Positions 36,715 through 45,696 of a stretch of 64,000 bases of DNA are shown here, piece by piece. The position numbers and the translations under genes are program-made. The notes under the pieces were generated by a model. That model ran no database searches and had not been told where the DNA came from. It saw only the letters and a program-made list of their open reading frames with translations. Position 1 is the first letter of the stretch. Each line of letters begins with the position of its first letter. This DNA is from CAVPJW01 sp963705525 (GTDB lineage: Bacteria > Acidobacteriota > Vicinamibacteria > Vicinamibacterales > CAVPJW01): NCBI GenBank assembly GCA_963705525.1, contig CAVPJW010000002.1, positions 806,001 to 870,000 on the forward strand, given 5' to 3'.

Positions 36715-37470
36715 ATGGACGAAGACGTCGCCCAGGCCCTTCAGGATCCGGCGCGATTGTCCGCGCTCCAGCGGACCGCCCTGCTCGACAGCCCCGTCGA
36801 GGAAGCCTTCGATCGCGTCACGCGGCTGGCCATCAAAGTCCTGGGCGTTCCCACGGCGCTCGTTTCGCTCCTTGATGGGCGCCGGCAGTTCTTCAAGAGC
36901 TGCGCGGGCGCCGGCCTTCCCGAACCGTTCGCGACGTCGCGCCAGACCCCACTTTCCCATTCGTTCTGCAAGCACGTCGTCGCTTCCGGCAAGCCCCTCC
37001 TGATCGACGACGCACGTACGCATCCACTGGTCCGCGACAACCCGATCGTCAAGGAAGTCGGCGTCGCGGCGTACGCGGGCTATCCCTTGACGACGCGCGA
37101 CGGTCACACGCTCGGGACACTGTGCGCCTTCGATGCGTCGCCGAGACATTGGACGCCGGAAGATGTGCTGCTGTTGAGCGATCTGGCGGCGTTCGTGATG
37201 AATGAAATCCGCCTGCGCGAGCTCGTCACACGCGGCGGGATGGAGCCGGCGCAACCGGCCCGTCAAGCCCGCCTGGTGAACGAAGACGACGTGGATCAGG
37301 AGCTGGTGAAGCGGCTGACGGAACGCATTCGCCAGCAGAGCGACGCCGCGATTCACGAGAGCAATGTGTTCTGTCCGCGCTGCGGCGTGACGCGCCGTGT
37401 CGAAGAGCTGCAGGCCGGGTCGGATGCGGTGTGGTATCGATGCTCAACCTGCGGGCACGCGTGGCAGTGA
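36715..37470 (+). CDS. GAF-domain protein with C-terminal zinc ribbon
   Basis: A soluble 251 aa sensor. Residues about 20-165 form a GAF domain ('ALVSLLDGRRQFFKSCAG', 'SFCKHVVASGKPLLIDDA', 'GYPLTTRDGHTLGTLCAFD'). After a helical segment, the C-terminus has a four-cysteine zinc ribbon (CPRCG near 220 and CSTCG near 244). Without a DNA-binding helix-turn-helix or kinase part, it may bind another protein. It follows the ParB-HATPase gene in the same direction and could act with it. Its end overlaps the convergent epimerase gene by 27 bp. Confidence 0.82.
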   Translation: MDEDVAQALQDPARLSALQRTALLDSPVEEAFDRVTRLAIKVLGVPTALVSLLDGRRQFFKSCAGAGLPEPFATSRQTPLSHSFCKHVVASGKPLLIDDARTHPLVRDNPIVKEVGVAAYAGYPLTTRDGHTLGTLCAFDASPRHWTPEDVLLLSDLAAFVMNEIRLRELVTRGGMEPAQPARQARLVNEDDVDQELVKRLTERIRQQSDAAIHESNVFCPRCGVTRRVEELQAGSDAVWYRCSTCGHAWQ

Positions 37471-38403
37471 CGAGGCCGGCCGGGCCCTGAACCATTCCAG
37501 CGTCTTCCTGAGGCCCTCCTCCAGCGACACTCTGGGTTCGTAGCCGAGCACCTCGCGGGCGCGCCTAATATCCGCCTGTGAGTGCTTCACATCGCCGGCA
37601 CGGACGTCGCCGTACAACGGCTTGATGGAGACACCGGCCAGCTTCGAGAGCGTGGCGTACAGCTGGTTGAGCGACACGCGTCCGCCCGTCGCCACGTTGA
37701 TCACCATGCCACTCGCGGGCGCCGTGCACGCCCTGAGCACGCCATCGACGACGTTGGCGACATACGTGAAGTCGCGGGTCTGTTCGCCGTCCCCGTGGAT
37801 GGTGGGCGGCTCTCCCTCGAGCAGAGCCTTCAGGAAGATCGAAATCACTCCCGTGTAGGCGGAGTTCGGATCCTGCCTGGGGCCGAAGACATTGAAGTAG
37901 CGAAGCGTGACCGTTTCGAGCCCATAGAGCCGCGTGAACATCGTCGCATACTGCTCCACCATGAGCTTCTGGAGTCCATAGGGCGATTGCGGGCTGGGCG
38001 TCAGGTCCTCGTGTTTCGGAAGAACCAGCGCATCGCCGTACACGGACGATGACCCTGCATTCACCACGCGCTTGACGCCGCCGTCTCGGGCGGCCACGAG
38101 CACGTTCAGTGCGCCGTCCACGTTGGAGTGGTGCGATGTGATGGGATCGTCAATCGAGCGCGGCACCGACGGAATCGCGGCCTGGTGCAGCACGTAGTCC
38201 ACGTCCGCGACAGCCTTGCGCGCGAAGGTGAGATCGGCGAGATCACCTTCGAGAATCTCCACACCCGGCAGATGCGCGAGGTTCGCTCGCTTGCCTGTCA
38301 GAAAATTGTCGGCAATGCGCACTCCATCGCCTCTGACGACGAGCGCCTCCGCCAGATGGGATCCGATGAAACCGCCGCCGCCGGTGACGAGGAAGTGAGG
38401 CAT
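37444..38403 (-). CDS. NAD-dependent nucleotide-sugar epimerase/dehydratase (extended SDR, GalE/WbpP type)
   Basis: Extended SDR enzyme that likely interconverts UDP-sugars for surface polysaccharide. The 319 aa protein starts at ATG 38403 with the Rossmann motif 'LVTGGGGFIGSHLAEAL' (about 4-20). The active site is 'SSSVYG' then 'YGLQK' (Tyr-x3-Lys near residue 140-145), and 'RYFNVFGPRQDPNSAYTGVI' (about 165-185) is typical of UDP-N-acetylglucosamine 4-epimerases such as WbpP. The 15-residue extension upstream of 'MPHFLV' is rejected. Substrate cannot be fixed by sequence. Confidence 0.88.
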   Translation of the reverse strand: MPHFLVTGGGGFIGSHLAEALVVRGDGVRIADNFLTGKRANLAHLPGVEILEGDLADLTFARKAVADVDYVLHQAAIPSVPRSIDDPITSHHSNVDGALNVLVAARDGGVKRVVNAGSSSVYGDALVLPKHEDLTPSPQSPYGLQKLMVEQYATMFTRLYGLETVTLRYFNVFGPRQDPNSAYTGVISIFLKALLEGEPPTIHGDGEQTRDFTYVANVVDGVLRACTAPASGMVINVATGGRVSLNQLYATLSKLAGVSIKPLYGDVRAGDVKHSQADIRRAREVLGYEPRVSLEEGLRKTLEWFRARPASSLPRVPAG

Positions 38404-38407
38404 CCGG

Positions 38408-39544
38408 TTAGCGCTTCGCGCCCTGGCTCGCGCTTCTCGTGCGGCCATCGACGGGGAATCCCGCGGCGGGTATGCCGGGCGCCACTCTCAGCGCGTTCGC
38501 ATAGTAGACCTTGCGGAGGACATCGTCTGGCAGGCCCATGCCATACAGCTTCCAGAAGGCATGGTAGTTCCGGTAGTAATCGAAGTATTCGTCGCGCGTC
38601 TCGAACACCCGCCAATAGTACGGATATTCCGACGCGCGGTAAACGTCCTTGCCGAAGAGAATCCGGTCCTGGTACTTGACGAAGAAGTCGTGCGCCGCCA
38701 GCGGCTGGCGCCCGAGCTCGGCGAGGATGGCGCCGACCTCGACGTAGACGTTGGGCATGCGATCGAGCATCTTGCCGAGCCGCCCGAGGTCGTTAGCGTG
38801 CCAGGCCATGTGGGCGGCGATGAAGCGCGTGTTCCTGTGCTTGATGAACAATCGGTCGCGCTCTGCCATGAGCGCCTCGAACGTGGGGTACGTGCTCGGC
38901 GGCACACGCCGCTGTGGCAGAAGGGTCAGCTCCAGCCAGCGCTCGTTGGTCGCGTCGACCGGCTGAAAGAATGGAGCGGGCTCGCCCGTGTGCATCAGGA
39001 CCGGGATGTTCAACCTGGCGCACGCCGCCCACACCGGATCGAACTCGGGGTCGTCGACCGGCACTCGTACGCCCTTCCGGCGCACGCGAAGTCCGAAGTC
39101 CTTGAAGATCTTCAGTCCGATGGCGCCGGACTTCACGTCCGCTTCCAGCCGCGCGGCGGCACGAGCGCCGTATCCCGGCTGATCTAGATCCGAGTAGTCG
39201 AGGTTCGCGAAGAACAGCATGCGGCCCTTGTGCGGGCTCGTCTCGATGTTGCGAATGCCGCGGCGCAGGCGCTCCCCGCTTCCTCCGCTGAGGTTCACAA
39301 GAATCCTCAGATTGAGGCTATCCATTTCGCTGACGATCTGATCCCATTCGCGGCCGCTCAAATCCGTCGAGTGATGGCTATGAATGTCGATGACCGGAAA
39401 CTTCGCCCGCGGAACCGGGTGTGCCGGGACGACGAGGGTCGACTTCGGCTTGTACTCCTCGATGGTGAGCGACTGCGCCTGGAGCAGGGACGCCGTGGCG
39501 GTCGCCAGGCAGAGCGCAAGGATGGTCTTGAGCATGCGAGTCAT
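38408..39544 (-). CDS. Exported amidohydrolase-superfamily metal-dependent hydrolase (TIM barrel)
   Basis: A 378 aa enzyme with a signal peptide ('ILALCLATATASLLQAQ'). It carries the metal-binding 'DIHSHHS' near residue 52, 'HTGEPA' near 180 and 'FIAAHMAWHANDL' near 240, and 'ILFGKDVYRASE' near 300, as in amidohydrolase_2-type TIM barrels. The substrate is unknown; members decarboxylate or hydrolyse aromatic or lactone compounds. The start ATG 39544 has no clear ribosome site and lies just 18 bases beyond the 3' end of the RNase P RNA; upstream frame extension would read through that RNA and is rejected. Confidence 0.8.
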   Translation of the reverse strand: MTRMLKTILALCLATATASLLQAQSLTIEEYKPKSTLVVPAHPVPRAKFPVIDIHSHHSTDLSGREWDQIVSEMDSLNLRILVNLSGGSGERLRRGIRNIETSPHKGRMLFFANLDYSDLDQPGYGARAAARLEADVKSGAIGLKIFKDFGLRVRRKGVRVPVDDPEFDPVWAACARLNIPVLMHTGEPAPFFQPVDATNERWLELTLLPQRRVPPSTYPTFEALMAERDRLFIKHRNTRFIAAHMAWHANDLGRLGKMLDRMPNVYVEVGAILAELGRQPLAAHDFFVKYQDRILFGKDVYRASEYPYYWRVFETRDEYFDYYRNYHAFWKLYGMGLPDDVLRKVYYANALRVAPGIPAAGFPVDGRTRSASQGAKR

Positions 39545-39562
39545 CGTGAGGGACGGAACAAA

Positions 39563-39987
39563 TCGCCGCAGTGATGCCGTAAGCCGAGTTCTGTCCCCTC
39601 GACACCGCGCCCTCGCGGGCACGGCACTCGGGGTGACGACCATTCCTCTAGTCCGGCCATCGCTGGCCGGATCAAGCGACCTACCCGGAAGCTTCGGACG
39701 GGCCGTCCTCGAACGCCTCCCTATTTGGTCTTGCTCCGTGCGGGGTTTTGCCTGCCATCTGCCTTGCGGCAGACGCGGTGCGCTCTTACCGCACCTTTTC
39801 ACCCTTACCCCTCGACAAGCTCGGGGCGGTATGTTTTCTGTGCCACTGTCCTTCAGGTCACCCTGACCGGGCGTTACCCGGCGCACTGCCCTCTGGAGTT
39901 CGGACTTTCCTCCCCCGGAACGACGAACCGTCAGCGCAAGGCTGAAGGCCGACGGTCCGGCGGCGGTCGTCTGGCATACTGCGGCGA
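39563..39987 (-). ncRNA. rnpB: RNase P RNA (bacterial type A)
   Basis: Catalytic RNA that removes 5' leaders from pre-tRNAs. On the minus strand the core marks are visible: 'GAGGAAAGTCCG' (P4/J-type conserved stretch), 'AGGGCAGTGCGCCGGGTAAC', 'ACAGAACTCGGCTTA' at the 3' side (the conserved end) and 'AGAGGAATGGTCGTC' in between. P1 pairs TCGCCGCAGT near 39987 with ACTGCGGCGA near 39563, which sets the ends. Length is about 425 bases, in the usual A-type range. It lies between ntrC-like and amidohydrolase genes and is transcribed toward the latter. Confidence 0.92.
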
Positions 39988-40010
39988 ATTGTCAAAGAGC
40001 ACGATCGGTA

Positions 40011-40039
40011 GTTATCAGTTATCAGCCGTCAGCTCTCAG
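40011..40039. repeat. Short degenerate tandem repeat related to GTTATCAG
   Basis: Units of the form GTTATCAG-TTATCAG-CCGTCAG-CTCTCAG occur in series, upstream of the RNase P RNA gene on the minus strand. Base composition is unlike the neighbours. Confidence 0.5.
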
Positions 40040-40067
40040 CCTCTGGTTGTCGACTCTCGGGTGCTTC

Positions 40068-40095
40068 AAGAACTAAGAACCAAGAACTAAGAACC
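40068..40095. repeat. Two tandem copies of a 14-bp AT-rich unit
   Basis: AAGAACTAAGAACC is repeated exactly twice (40068-40081 and 40082-40095) in the gap between rnpB and the NtrC-like gene. This kind of 'ctaagaacc' repeat is often seen in intergenic DNA of several bacterial groups; its role is unknown. Confidence 0.75.
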
Positions 40096-40106
40096 GCCAG
40101 TTCGCC

Positions 40107-41477
40107 CTACGCGTCCGTCTCCTGCTTTATCCCGTATTGCTCGAGCTTCTTGTACAGGTTGCTGCGCGGAGTCCCGATCAGCTCGGCCGTCTTCGAAATG
40201 TTCCAGCCGCTTTCCCGCAGCTTGTCAACGAGAAATGCGCGTTCGGCGTGTTCCTTGAACTGCTTGAGCGTGGCGGCCTTATCGGATCCATTATCGGCGA
40301 CGCGCACTGATCGGTCAAACCGGAGCGCTTCGGGAAGATCCTCCACATCGATGGTGTCGCCGCCCGTCATGATCAACAGGCGCTCGATGATGTTCCGAAG
40401 CTCGCGGATGTTGCCTTTCCAAGGCTGGCGCTGCAGCAGGTCGAGCGCCGGCGCGGTGATGCGTTTGGGCTTGAGATTGTGCTCGCGGCTGAGCAGATCC
40501 ACGAAGTGGCGCACCAGCGAGGGGATGTCTTCTGCCCTCTCACGAAGCGGCGGAATGTGGATCGGAATGACGGACAGACGGAAGAAGAGATCCTCCCGGA
40601 AGCTGCCCTTTTCGATTTCCTCTTCGAGATTCTTGTTCGTCGCCGCGATGACGCGGACATCCACCTTCGTGGTCCGTGCCGATCCAAGTCGCTCGACCTC
40701 TCCCTCCTGGAGCACGCGGAGCACCTTGGCTTGAGTCTTCAGGCTCATGTCGCCCACTTCGTCGAGAAAGATCGTGCCGCGATCGGCCTGCTCAAACTTG
40801 CCGATCTGCTTCTCGGTGGCACCGGTAAACGAGCCTTTCTCGTGCCCAAAGAGCTCCGACTCGATCAGGTCGTCGGGGATGGCCGCACAGTTCACCTGGA
40901 TGAATGGCTCGCGGCTGCGCAGGCTGTTCCGGTGAATGGCGCGCGCGACGAGTTCCTTGCCGACGCCACTTTCTCCCTGGAGAAGCACGGTGGCGTTGGT
41001 CGGTGCCGCGCGCCCAATGGCCTTCGTCACGGTCGTGAGCGCCGCGCTCTCACCCACGAGCTGATGCCGGGCCTCGACGGCCTTCTTGAGCGTCCGGTTC
41101 TCGTCCTTCAGCCGGCTTTCGTTGAGCGCGTTTCGAATGGTGAGCAGCACGCGATCGGTGTTGAGGGGCTTCTGGATGAAATCGAACGCGCCCAGCTTGG
41201 TGGCCTCGACGGCGGTTTCGACCGTGCCGTGGCCCGATATGACAACGACCGGAATGACTTCGTTGATCGCGCGGATGCGCTGCAGCACCTCGAGGCCGTC
41301 CATCCCCGGCATCTTGATGTCGAGGAAAACCAGGTCGGGATCTTCTCGCTCCACCTGAGTCAGGCCCGCCTGCCCCGTCGGCGCCCCGAGGCATTCGTAT
41401 CCTTCGTACTCGAGGATCATCCGCATCGAGTCGCGGATCGCTACCTCATCGTCGATCACCAGGATGCGAGGCTTCAT
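40107..41477 (-). CDS. NtrC-family sigma-54-dependent response regulator
   Basis: Transcriptional activator of a two-component system. The 456 aa protein has a receiver domain with phospho-acceptor Asp53 ('FLDIKMPGMDG'), a complete AAA+ domain with Walker A 'GESGVGKE' (168-175), an intact sigma-54 loop 'GSFTGA' (215-220), 'GTIFLDEVGDMS' and 'RVIAATNKNLEEEI', and a Fis helix-turn-helix at the C-terminus ('NISKTAELIGTPRSNLYKKL'). The matching histidine kinase is not in the window. It follows the HtrA-type protease gene by 6 bp on the same strand, so they are likely cotranscribed. Confidence 0.94.
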   Translation of the reverse strand: MKPRILVIDDEVAIRDSMRMILEYEGYECLGAPTGQAGLTQVEREDPDLVFLDIKMPGMDGLEVLQRIRAINEVIPVVVISGHGTVETAVEATKLGAFDFIQKPLNTDRVLLTIRNALNESRLKDENRTLKKAVEARHQLVGESAALTTVTKAIGRAAPTNATVLLQGESGVGKELVARAIHRNSLRSREPFIQVNCAAIPDDLIESELFGHEKGSFTGATEKQIGKFEQADRGTIFLDEVGDMSLKTQAKVLRVLQEGEVERLGSARTTKVDVRVIAATNKNLEEEIEKGSFREDLFFRLSVIPIHIPPLRERAEDIPSLVRHFVDLLSREHNLKPKRITAPALDLLQRQPWKGNIRELRNIIERLLIMTGGDTIDVEDLPEALRFDRSVRVADNGSDKAATLKQFKEHAERAFLVDKLRESGWNISKTAELIGTPRSNLYKKLEQYGIKQETDA

Positions 41478-41483
41478 CGGCGG

Positions 41484-42995
41484 CTATTGAGGATCCAGTC
41501 GAATCGTGCGGAGGGTTCGCTGGCCGAGGGCCGAGGCATACAGATACAGGGTGAGCACATCGCCCTCCTTCGATCCGCGAAGGACGCGATCGAGATCGGA
41601 CACGGTCGCGACGGCCTGACGGTTGACTTCCAGAATCAGCCAGCCGCGCTCGATGCCGGCATCCGACGCACCGCTCAGCGGCTCGACACGAATGATCGCC
41701 ACGCCCTGCTGTCCCGGTGTGATGCCAAATCTCCTGATCAGCGTCTCGTCCAGATTTCGGACCGTCAGCCCGAGCGTGTCCGGCGTGACCAGCCGTGACG
41801 GCGTGGACGACGATGGCCTTGTCGAGTCGCTCGATTGATCGGTCTGTTCCCGGACCGGCCGCTCGCCCAGTTTGATCATCATCGTCAGTTCCCGGCCATC
41901 GCGCAGGAGTCGCAGGCGAGCTTGGCTCCCTGGCTGCCGGGCCGAGATAGCGCGAATCAGCTGGTCGTTGGATTCGACCGGCTGATCGTCTACGGCGACG
42001 ATGAGATCGTACGTCTTCAGGCCCGCGCGCTCGCCCGGCGAGCCCGCTGTCACGTCCTGGACCAGGGCGCCCTCCGAGGTGCGGAGGTTGAGCGACTGCT
42101 GCAGGTCCGGATCGACGTCCTTCAGGGCCACCCCGATGTAGCCGCGCGAGACGCGCCCCATGGACTTGAGCTGCGGCAGGACATCGTTGGCCTGATTGAT
42201 CGGGACCGCAAAGCCGATGTTGCTCGCCCGCGAACTGATTGCCGAATTGATGCCGATGACTTCGCCCGCCGAATTGATCAGCGGTCCGCCGCTGTTGCCG
42301 AAGTTGATGGCAGCGTCTGTCTGGATGTAACGATCGAGGCTGCTGTCGAAGAGCTTCCGCCCGATGAAGCTCACGACACCCACAGTCACCGTGTGTTCAT
42401 AGGCGAGCGGATTGCCGATCGCGCACACCCAGTCTCCGACGCGGAGGCGATCTGAATTCCCCAGCGGCGCGACCGGCAGAGAACCCGCCGCATCCACCTT
42501 GATCAACGCAATATCGGTATCCGGATCGGTGCCGACGATGCGGGCGCGAAGGTTACGGCCGTCTGACAGCTTCACCGTGATGCGCTCGGCGCGTTCGACG
42601 ACGTGATTGTTCGTCAGAATGTGTCCATCGTCATCGATGATGAAACCGCTGCCGGCACCGTGACGCGCATCGCGATCGCGGTCGTCATTCTCAAACGGAT
42701 CGCCCCGTCGGTGCGTCGGCGGCCGCTGAGGATCGAGCGAGTCCGGGTTCGCATGCGCGGTCGCGTCGATGTTGACCACGGCGGGGTTGATTCGTTCGGC
42801 GACGTCCGCAAAATTCACGAGCGTGCCGCCGGTCGACGTCGTGACGTTCTCGCGGCGCGCGGCGACTGGCGGATTGCTGGTGTGCGGGCCGGACGCCGCC
42901 GGCGTGGGAAACACGGAGCCCGCCACGATGAGACCGATCAGGAACGAGACAGTCGCGGTCAGCCCGAGGGTGACTACGGCAAAGCGGCGGGTCAT
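41484..42995 (-). CDS. Periplasmic HtrA/DegP-like serine protease with two PDZ domains
   Basis: Envelope quality-control protease/chaperone. The 503 aa protein starts at ATG 42995 with a membrane anchor or signal (about 8-30, 'VTLGLTATVSFLIGLIVAG'), then the trypsin-like domain with catalytic triad in 'TNNHVVER' (His near 130), 'DTDIALIKV' (Asp near 160) and 'NFGNSGGPLINS' (Ser near 235), followed by two PDZ domains (about 285-375 and 415-500). An NtrC-like regulator gene follows 6 bp later. A -10 box ends six bases ahead of the ATG with no ribosome site, suggesting leaderless transcription. Which of DegP or DegS/DegQ it most resembles is not resolved. Confidence 0.93.
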   Translation of the reverse strand: MTRRFAVVTLGLTATVSFLIGLIVAGSVFPTPAASGPHTSNPPVAARRENVTTSTGGTLVNFADVAERINPAVVNIDATAHANPDSLDPQRPPTHRRGDPFENDDRDRDARHGAGSGFIIDDDGHILTNNHVVERAERITVKLSDGRNLRARIVGTDPDTDIALIKVDAAGSLPVAPLGNSDRLRVGDWVCAIGNPLAYEHTVTVGVVSFIGRKLFDSSLDRYIQTDAAINFGNSGGPLINSAGEVIGINSAISSRASNIGFAVPINQANDVLPQLKSMGRVSRGYIGVALKDVDPDLQQSLNLRTSEGALVQDVTAGSPGERAGLKTYDLIVAVDDQPVESNDQLIRAISARQPGSQARLRLLRDGRELTMMIKLGERPVREQTDQSSDSTRPSSSTPSRLVTPDTLGLTVRNLDETLIRRFGITPGQQGVAIIRVEPLSGASDAGIERGWLILEVNRQAVATVSDLDRVLRGSKEGDVLTLYLYASALGQRTLRTIRLDPQ

Positions 42996-43001
42996 CTCTC
43001 G

Positions 43002-43007
43002 ATTATA
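43002..43007 (-). promoter_or_regulatory. -10 element immediately upstream of the HtrA-like protease start
   Basis: A perfect TATAAT on the minus strand is six bases from ATG 42995, so the transcript would begin at or near the start codon. No good -35 box is visible 16-18 bases upstream. Confidence 0.5.
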
Positions 43008-43233
43008 CAGGTCGGCCTTGCGACGCGCAGATCGCTCAAAAGTCCCCGGCCGCGGCACCTTTAGGGATCCTGGGCTGAGACCGGAATGGCCTTGGCTTCC
43101 CATCGTCCGGGCCTAAGCATTGACGTAACTATCGGTTGGCTTTTTCCGCCATCTGGAACGCCAATTGCTCAGGCGCCTCCCGTCGTCGTCTGTCTTTCAT
43201 CAGTGAGAGTCGTTCCCCACCGTGAGGTGTGCC

Positions 43234-45696
43234 ATGGTGAGACGTTCTGTGCGGCTGTCCGTGATCAGGCTCGCCGTCTCCAGCGCGATCGCGGCGGCGC
43301 TCGCTTTCTGCCTCGATAGCTTCACTCCCAGACTTGCCGCGCAGTCGGCGCCTGACAGCAAGGGCACCGAATTCTGGCTGGCATTTCCGGGCAACTTCGG
43401 TGCTGGAACGATCACGCTCTTCATCGCGGGCGATGTCAGTACGAGCGGCACCGTGGAAATGCCGGGCCTCTCCTTCTCGACCCCGTTTACCGTGACGCCA
43501 GGTGTCGTCACCTCGGTCGCCCTCCCCGGGAATGCGGACATCCAGTCGTCGGACACGGTTGAAACACAGGGTGTCCACGTCACGGCGGGCGCGGAGGTCA
43601 CGGTCTACGGTCTGAACCGCATCACGGCGACGACCGACGCATTCCTCGGACTCCCGCTGGATATCCTTGGCACCGACTACTACGTGATGTCATACACGTT
43701 CGACATCGCCTCTCCCGAATTTGCCGTCGTCGCAACCGCCAATGGTACCTCGGTCACGATTACTCCCTCCACGACGGTGGGAGCGCACACCGCCGGCACT
43801 CCGTACGTGGTCAACCTCAATGCAGGGCAGACGTATCAACTACGCGCCACCAGCGGCGACTTGACCGGAACGCATGTGACGGCCGACCAGCCGATTGCGG
43901 TCTTTGGAGGACATCAATGCGCCCGCGTGCCCGTTGGCATTGCCGCCTGCGATCACGTGGTCGAACAAATGCCGCCGTCGGTGACGTGGGGAAGAAGCTT
44001 CGTCACCATTCCGCTGGCGACGAGATTGAATGGCGACACGTTTCGCATCATGGCATCACAGACAGGGACCAGCGTATCCATCAATGGCACGCTGGTGGCC
44101 ACACTGAATGCCGGACAGTTTTACGAGCAAATCATCACGAGCGCATCGCAGATCACCGCAGATCAGCCGATTCTGGTCGCCCAGTACTCGAATGGCACCA
44201 ACTTCGATTTCGTCGTGTCGGATCCGTTCATGATGCTCATCCCGCCGACGGAGCAGTTTCTGGGAAGCTATACCGTGACCACGCCGGCAACGGGTTTTAC
44301 GGTGAATTTCATCAACATCGCCGCACGGAGCGAGGCCGTCGGACAGATCCTGCTCGACGGCGCGGCCATTCCGTCGGCGTCCTTCACCGCCATTGGATCG
44401 AGCGGCTACTCTGGAGCGCAGGTTCCGGTCGGACTCGGCACGCACACGCTCACTGGCCCGCTCGCATTTGGTGCGTTCATCTACGGGTTTGCTTCTGCTG
44501 ATTCCTACGGGTATCCGGGCGGGATGTCGCTCGCGCCGGTTGTGTCGGTCGCCGCCGTCAATCTCGCGCCGCTCACGGCCACCAATACTGTCGGTACGGA
44601 GCACTGCGTGACCGCGACCGTCACCGACGGCGAGAGCGAGCCCCTCGAAGGTATTCGAGTGGACTTCCTGGTCACGGGCGTCAATGAAGCCGCTGGCTTC
44701 CAGATGACCGGAGCGGCTGGAACGGCTCAGTTCTGCTATACGGGCACGAACATCGGCGACGACAACATTCAGGCGGCGGTCGGCGCTATTACGGCATCGG
44801 CGTCGAAGACGTGGACATCTGAAGGTGGAGGTGGCGGCGAAGGTGTCCCGGTGGTCAAGACGTATACGCCGGGCGCCAACGGACAGGCCACCAACACCTA
44901 TCCATTCGACGACGGGAACAACACGGTCAAGATCACCTTCCCCAACCGGCCGCTGACGCAATTCGACTTGACGCTGACGGCGCTCGAGGTGGAGTCGCAG
45001 CCAGAATGGTCGCTGCCCTTCGGCATCTGCATTCCCATCCTGAACGCGAACTGCGCGGTGTTTCGCGCGTCAGGATCGCCATTGCCGCAGCCCAACGTGG
45101 ACTTCACACCGCCGGTCGATCTGTACTTCACGTGGACAGAGCCGGCGACCGGGTTCTGCAACCCCGGATTGGCGCATCGCTTCAGCGACGGCACGGTCGA
45201 GGGTGACATCACCGACTACTCGATCATCGATCCGGGTATCGGCGGCCGCACGAGCCGATTCTCTGACTTCATCGTCGTCGATCGCCTGTCGGCCGGATCC
45301 GCGCCCGGTTCGTGGAGCTTCCTGGGCGATCTGAAGTTGAACAAGACCGTGCTCCTCAAACGCCCCCGAATCCTGCCCATCCTCGGAAAGGTCAAGGATC
45401 GGTTTGGCAATCCGATCACGAACGCGACGGTCAACATTACGATCGCTGACGAAGACAACATCCCGCAGCCCGTACCCAAGGCGAGAATTCTGCACAAGCG
45501 GTTCATGACGGGCGTGGCTCGGTACAACAGGATTCTCCGACGCTACGAATATTTCCTGGACACGTCGAAGCTGAAGGACAGCGAGACGTACACCGTCACG
45601 ATCAGCTCGAATTCACTCTCGTTTTGTGGCCAATCGGCCAGCTTCAGGTTCAAGAGGTTTCAACGATTCCCCTGGGGTTGGGGCTGGGGCTGGTAG
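43234..45696 (+). CDS. Large secreted protein with IgGFc-binding-like N-terminal domain
   Basis: An 820 aa exported protein. After a signal peptide ending near 'RLAAQ', the segment 'DSKGTEFWLAFPGNF' matches the start of IgGFc_binding-type beta domains; repeats such as 'VTADQPIAVFGGHQCARVPV' and 'ITADQPILVAQYSNG' support this. A Big/Ig-like domain follows (about 455-525, 'HCVTATVTDGESEPLEGIRV'), then a Gly-rich linker and an unrecognised C-terminal half containing a beta-rich repeat ('GKVKDRFGNPITNATVNITI'). The end is a curious Trp-Gly run, 'PWGWGWGW'. ATG 43234 has GAGG eight bases ahead. Likely an adhesin or matrix protein. It converges with and overlaps the kinase gene by 37 bp. Confidence 0.82.
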   Translation: MVRRSVRLSVIRLAVSSAIAAALAFCLDSFTPRLAAQSAPDSKGTEFWLAFPGNFGAGTITLFIAGDVSTSGTVEMPGLSFSTPFTVTPGVVTSVALPGNADIQSSDTVETQGVHVTAGAEVTVYGLNRITATTDAFLGLPLDILGTDYYVMSYTFDIASPEFAVVATANGTSVTITPSTTVGAHTAGTPYVVNLNAGQTYQLRATSGDLTGTHVTADQPIAVFGGHQCARVPVGIAACDHVVEQMPPSVTWGRSFVTIPLATRLNGDTFRIMASQTGTSVSINGTLVATLNAGQFYEQIITSASQITADQPILVAQYSNGTNFDFVVSDPFMMLIPPTEQFLGSYTVTTPATGFTVNFINIAARSEAVGQILLDGAAIPSASFTAIGSSGYSGAQVPVGLGTHTLTGPLAFGAFIYGFASADSYGYPGGMSLAPVVSVAAVNLAPLTATNTVGTEHCVTATVTDGESEPLEGIRVDFLVTGVNEAAGFQMTGAAGTAQFCYTGTNIGDDNIQAAVGAITASASKTWTSEGGGGGEGVPVVKTYTPGANGQATNTYPFDDGNNTVKITFPNRPLTQFDLTLTALEVESQPEWSLPFGICIPILNANCAVFRASGSPLPQPNVDFTPPVDLYFTWTEPATGFCNPGLAHRFSDGTVEGDITDYSIIDPGIGGRTSRFSDFIVVDRLSAGSAPGSWSFLGDLKLNKTVLLKRPRILPILGKVKDRFGNPITNATVNITIADEDNIPQPVPKARILHKRFMTGVARYNRILRRYEYFLDTSKLKDSETYTVTISSNSLSFCGQSASFRFKRFQRFPWGWGWGW

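Noticed and set aside
39545..39886. N-terminal extension of the amidohydrolase through the RNase P RNA
   Set aside because: The DNA is the RNase P RNA gene, recognised by its conserved core; the extra residues have no protein resemblance.
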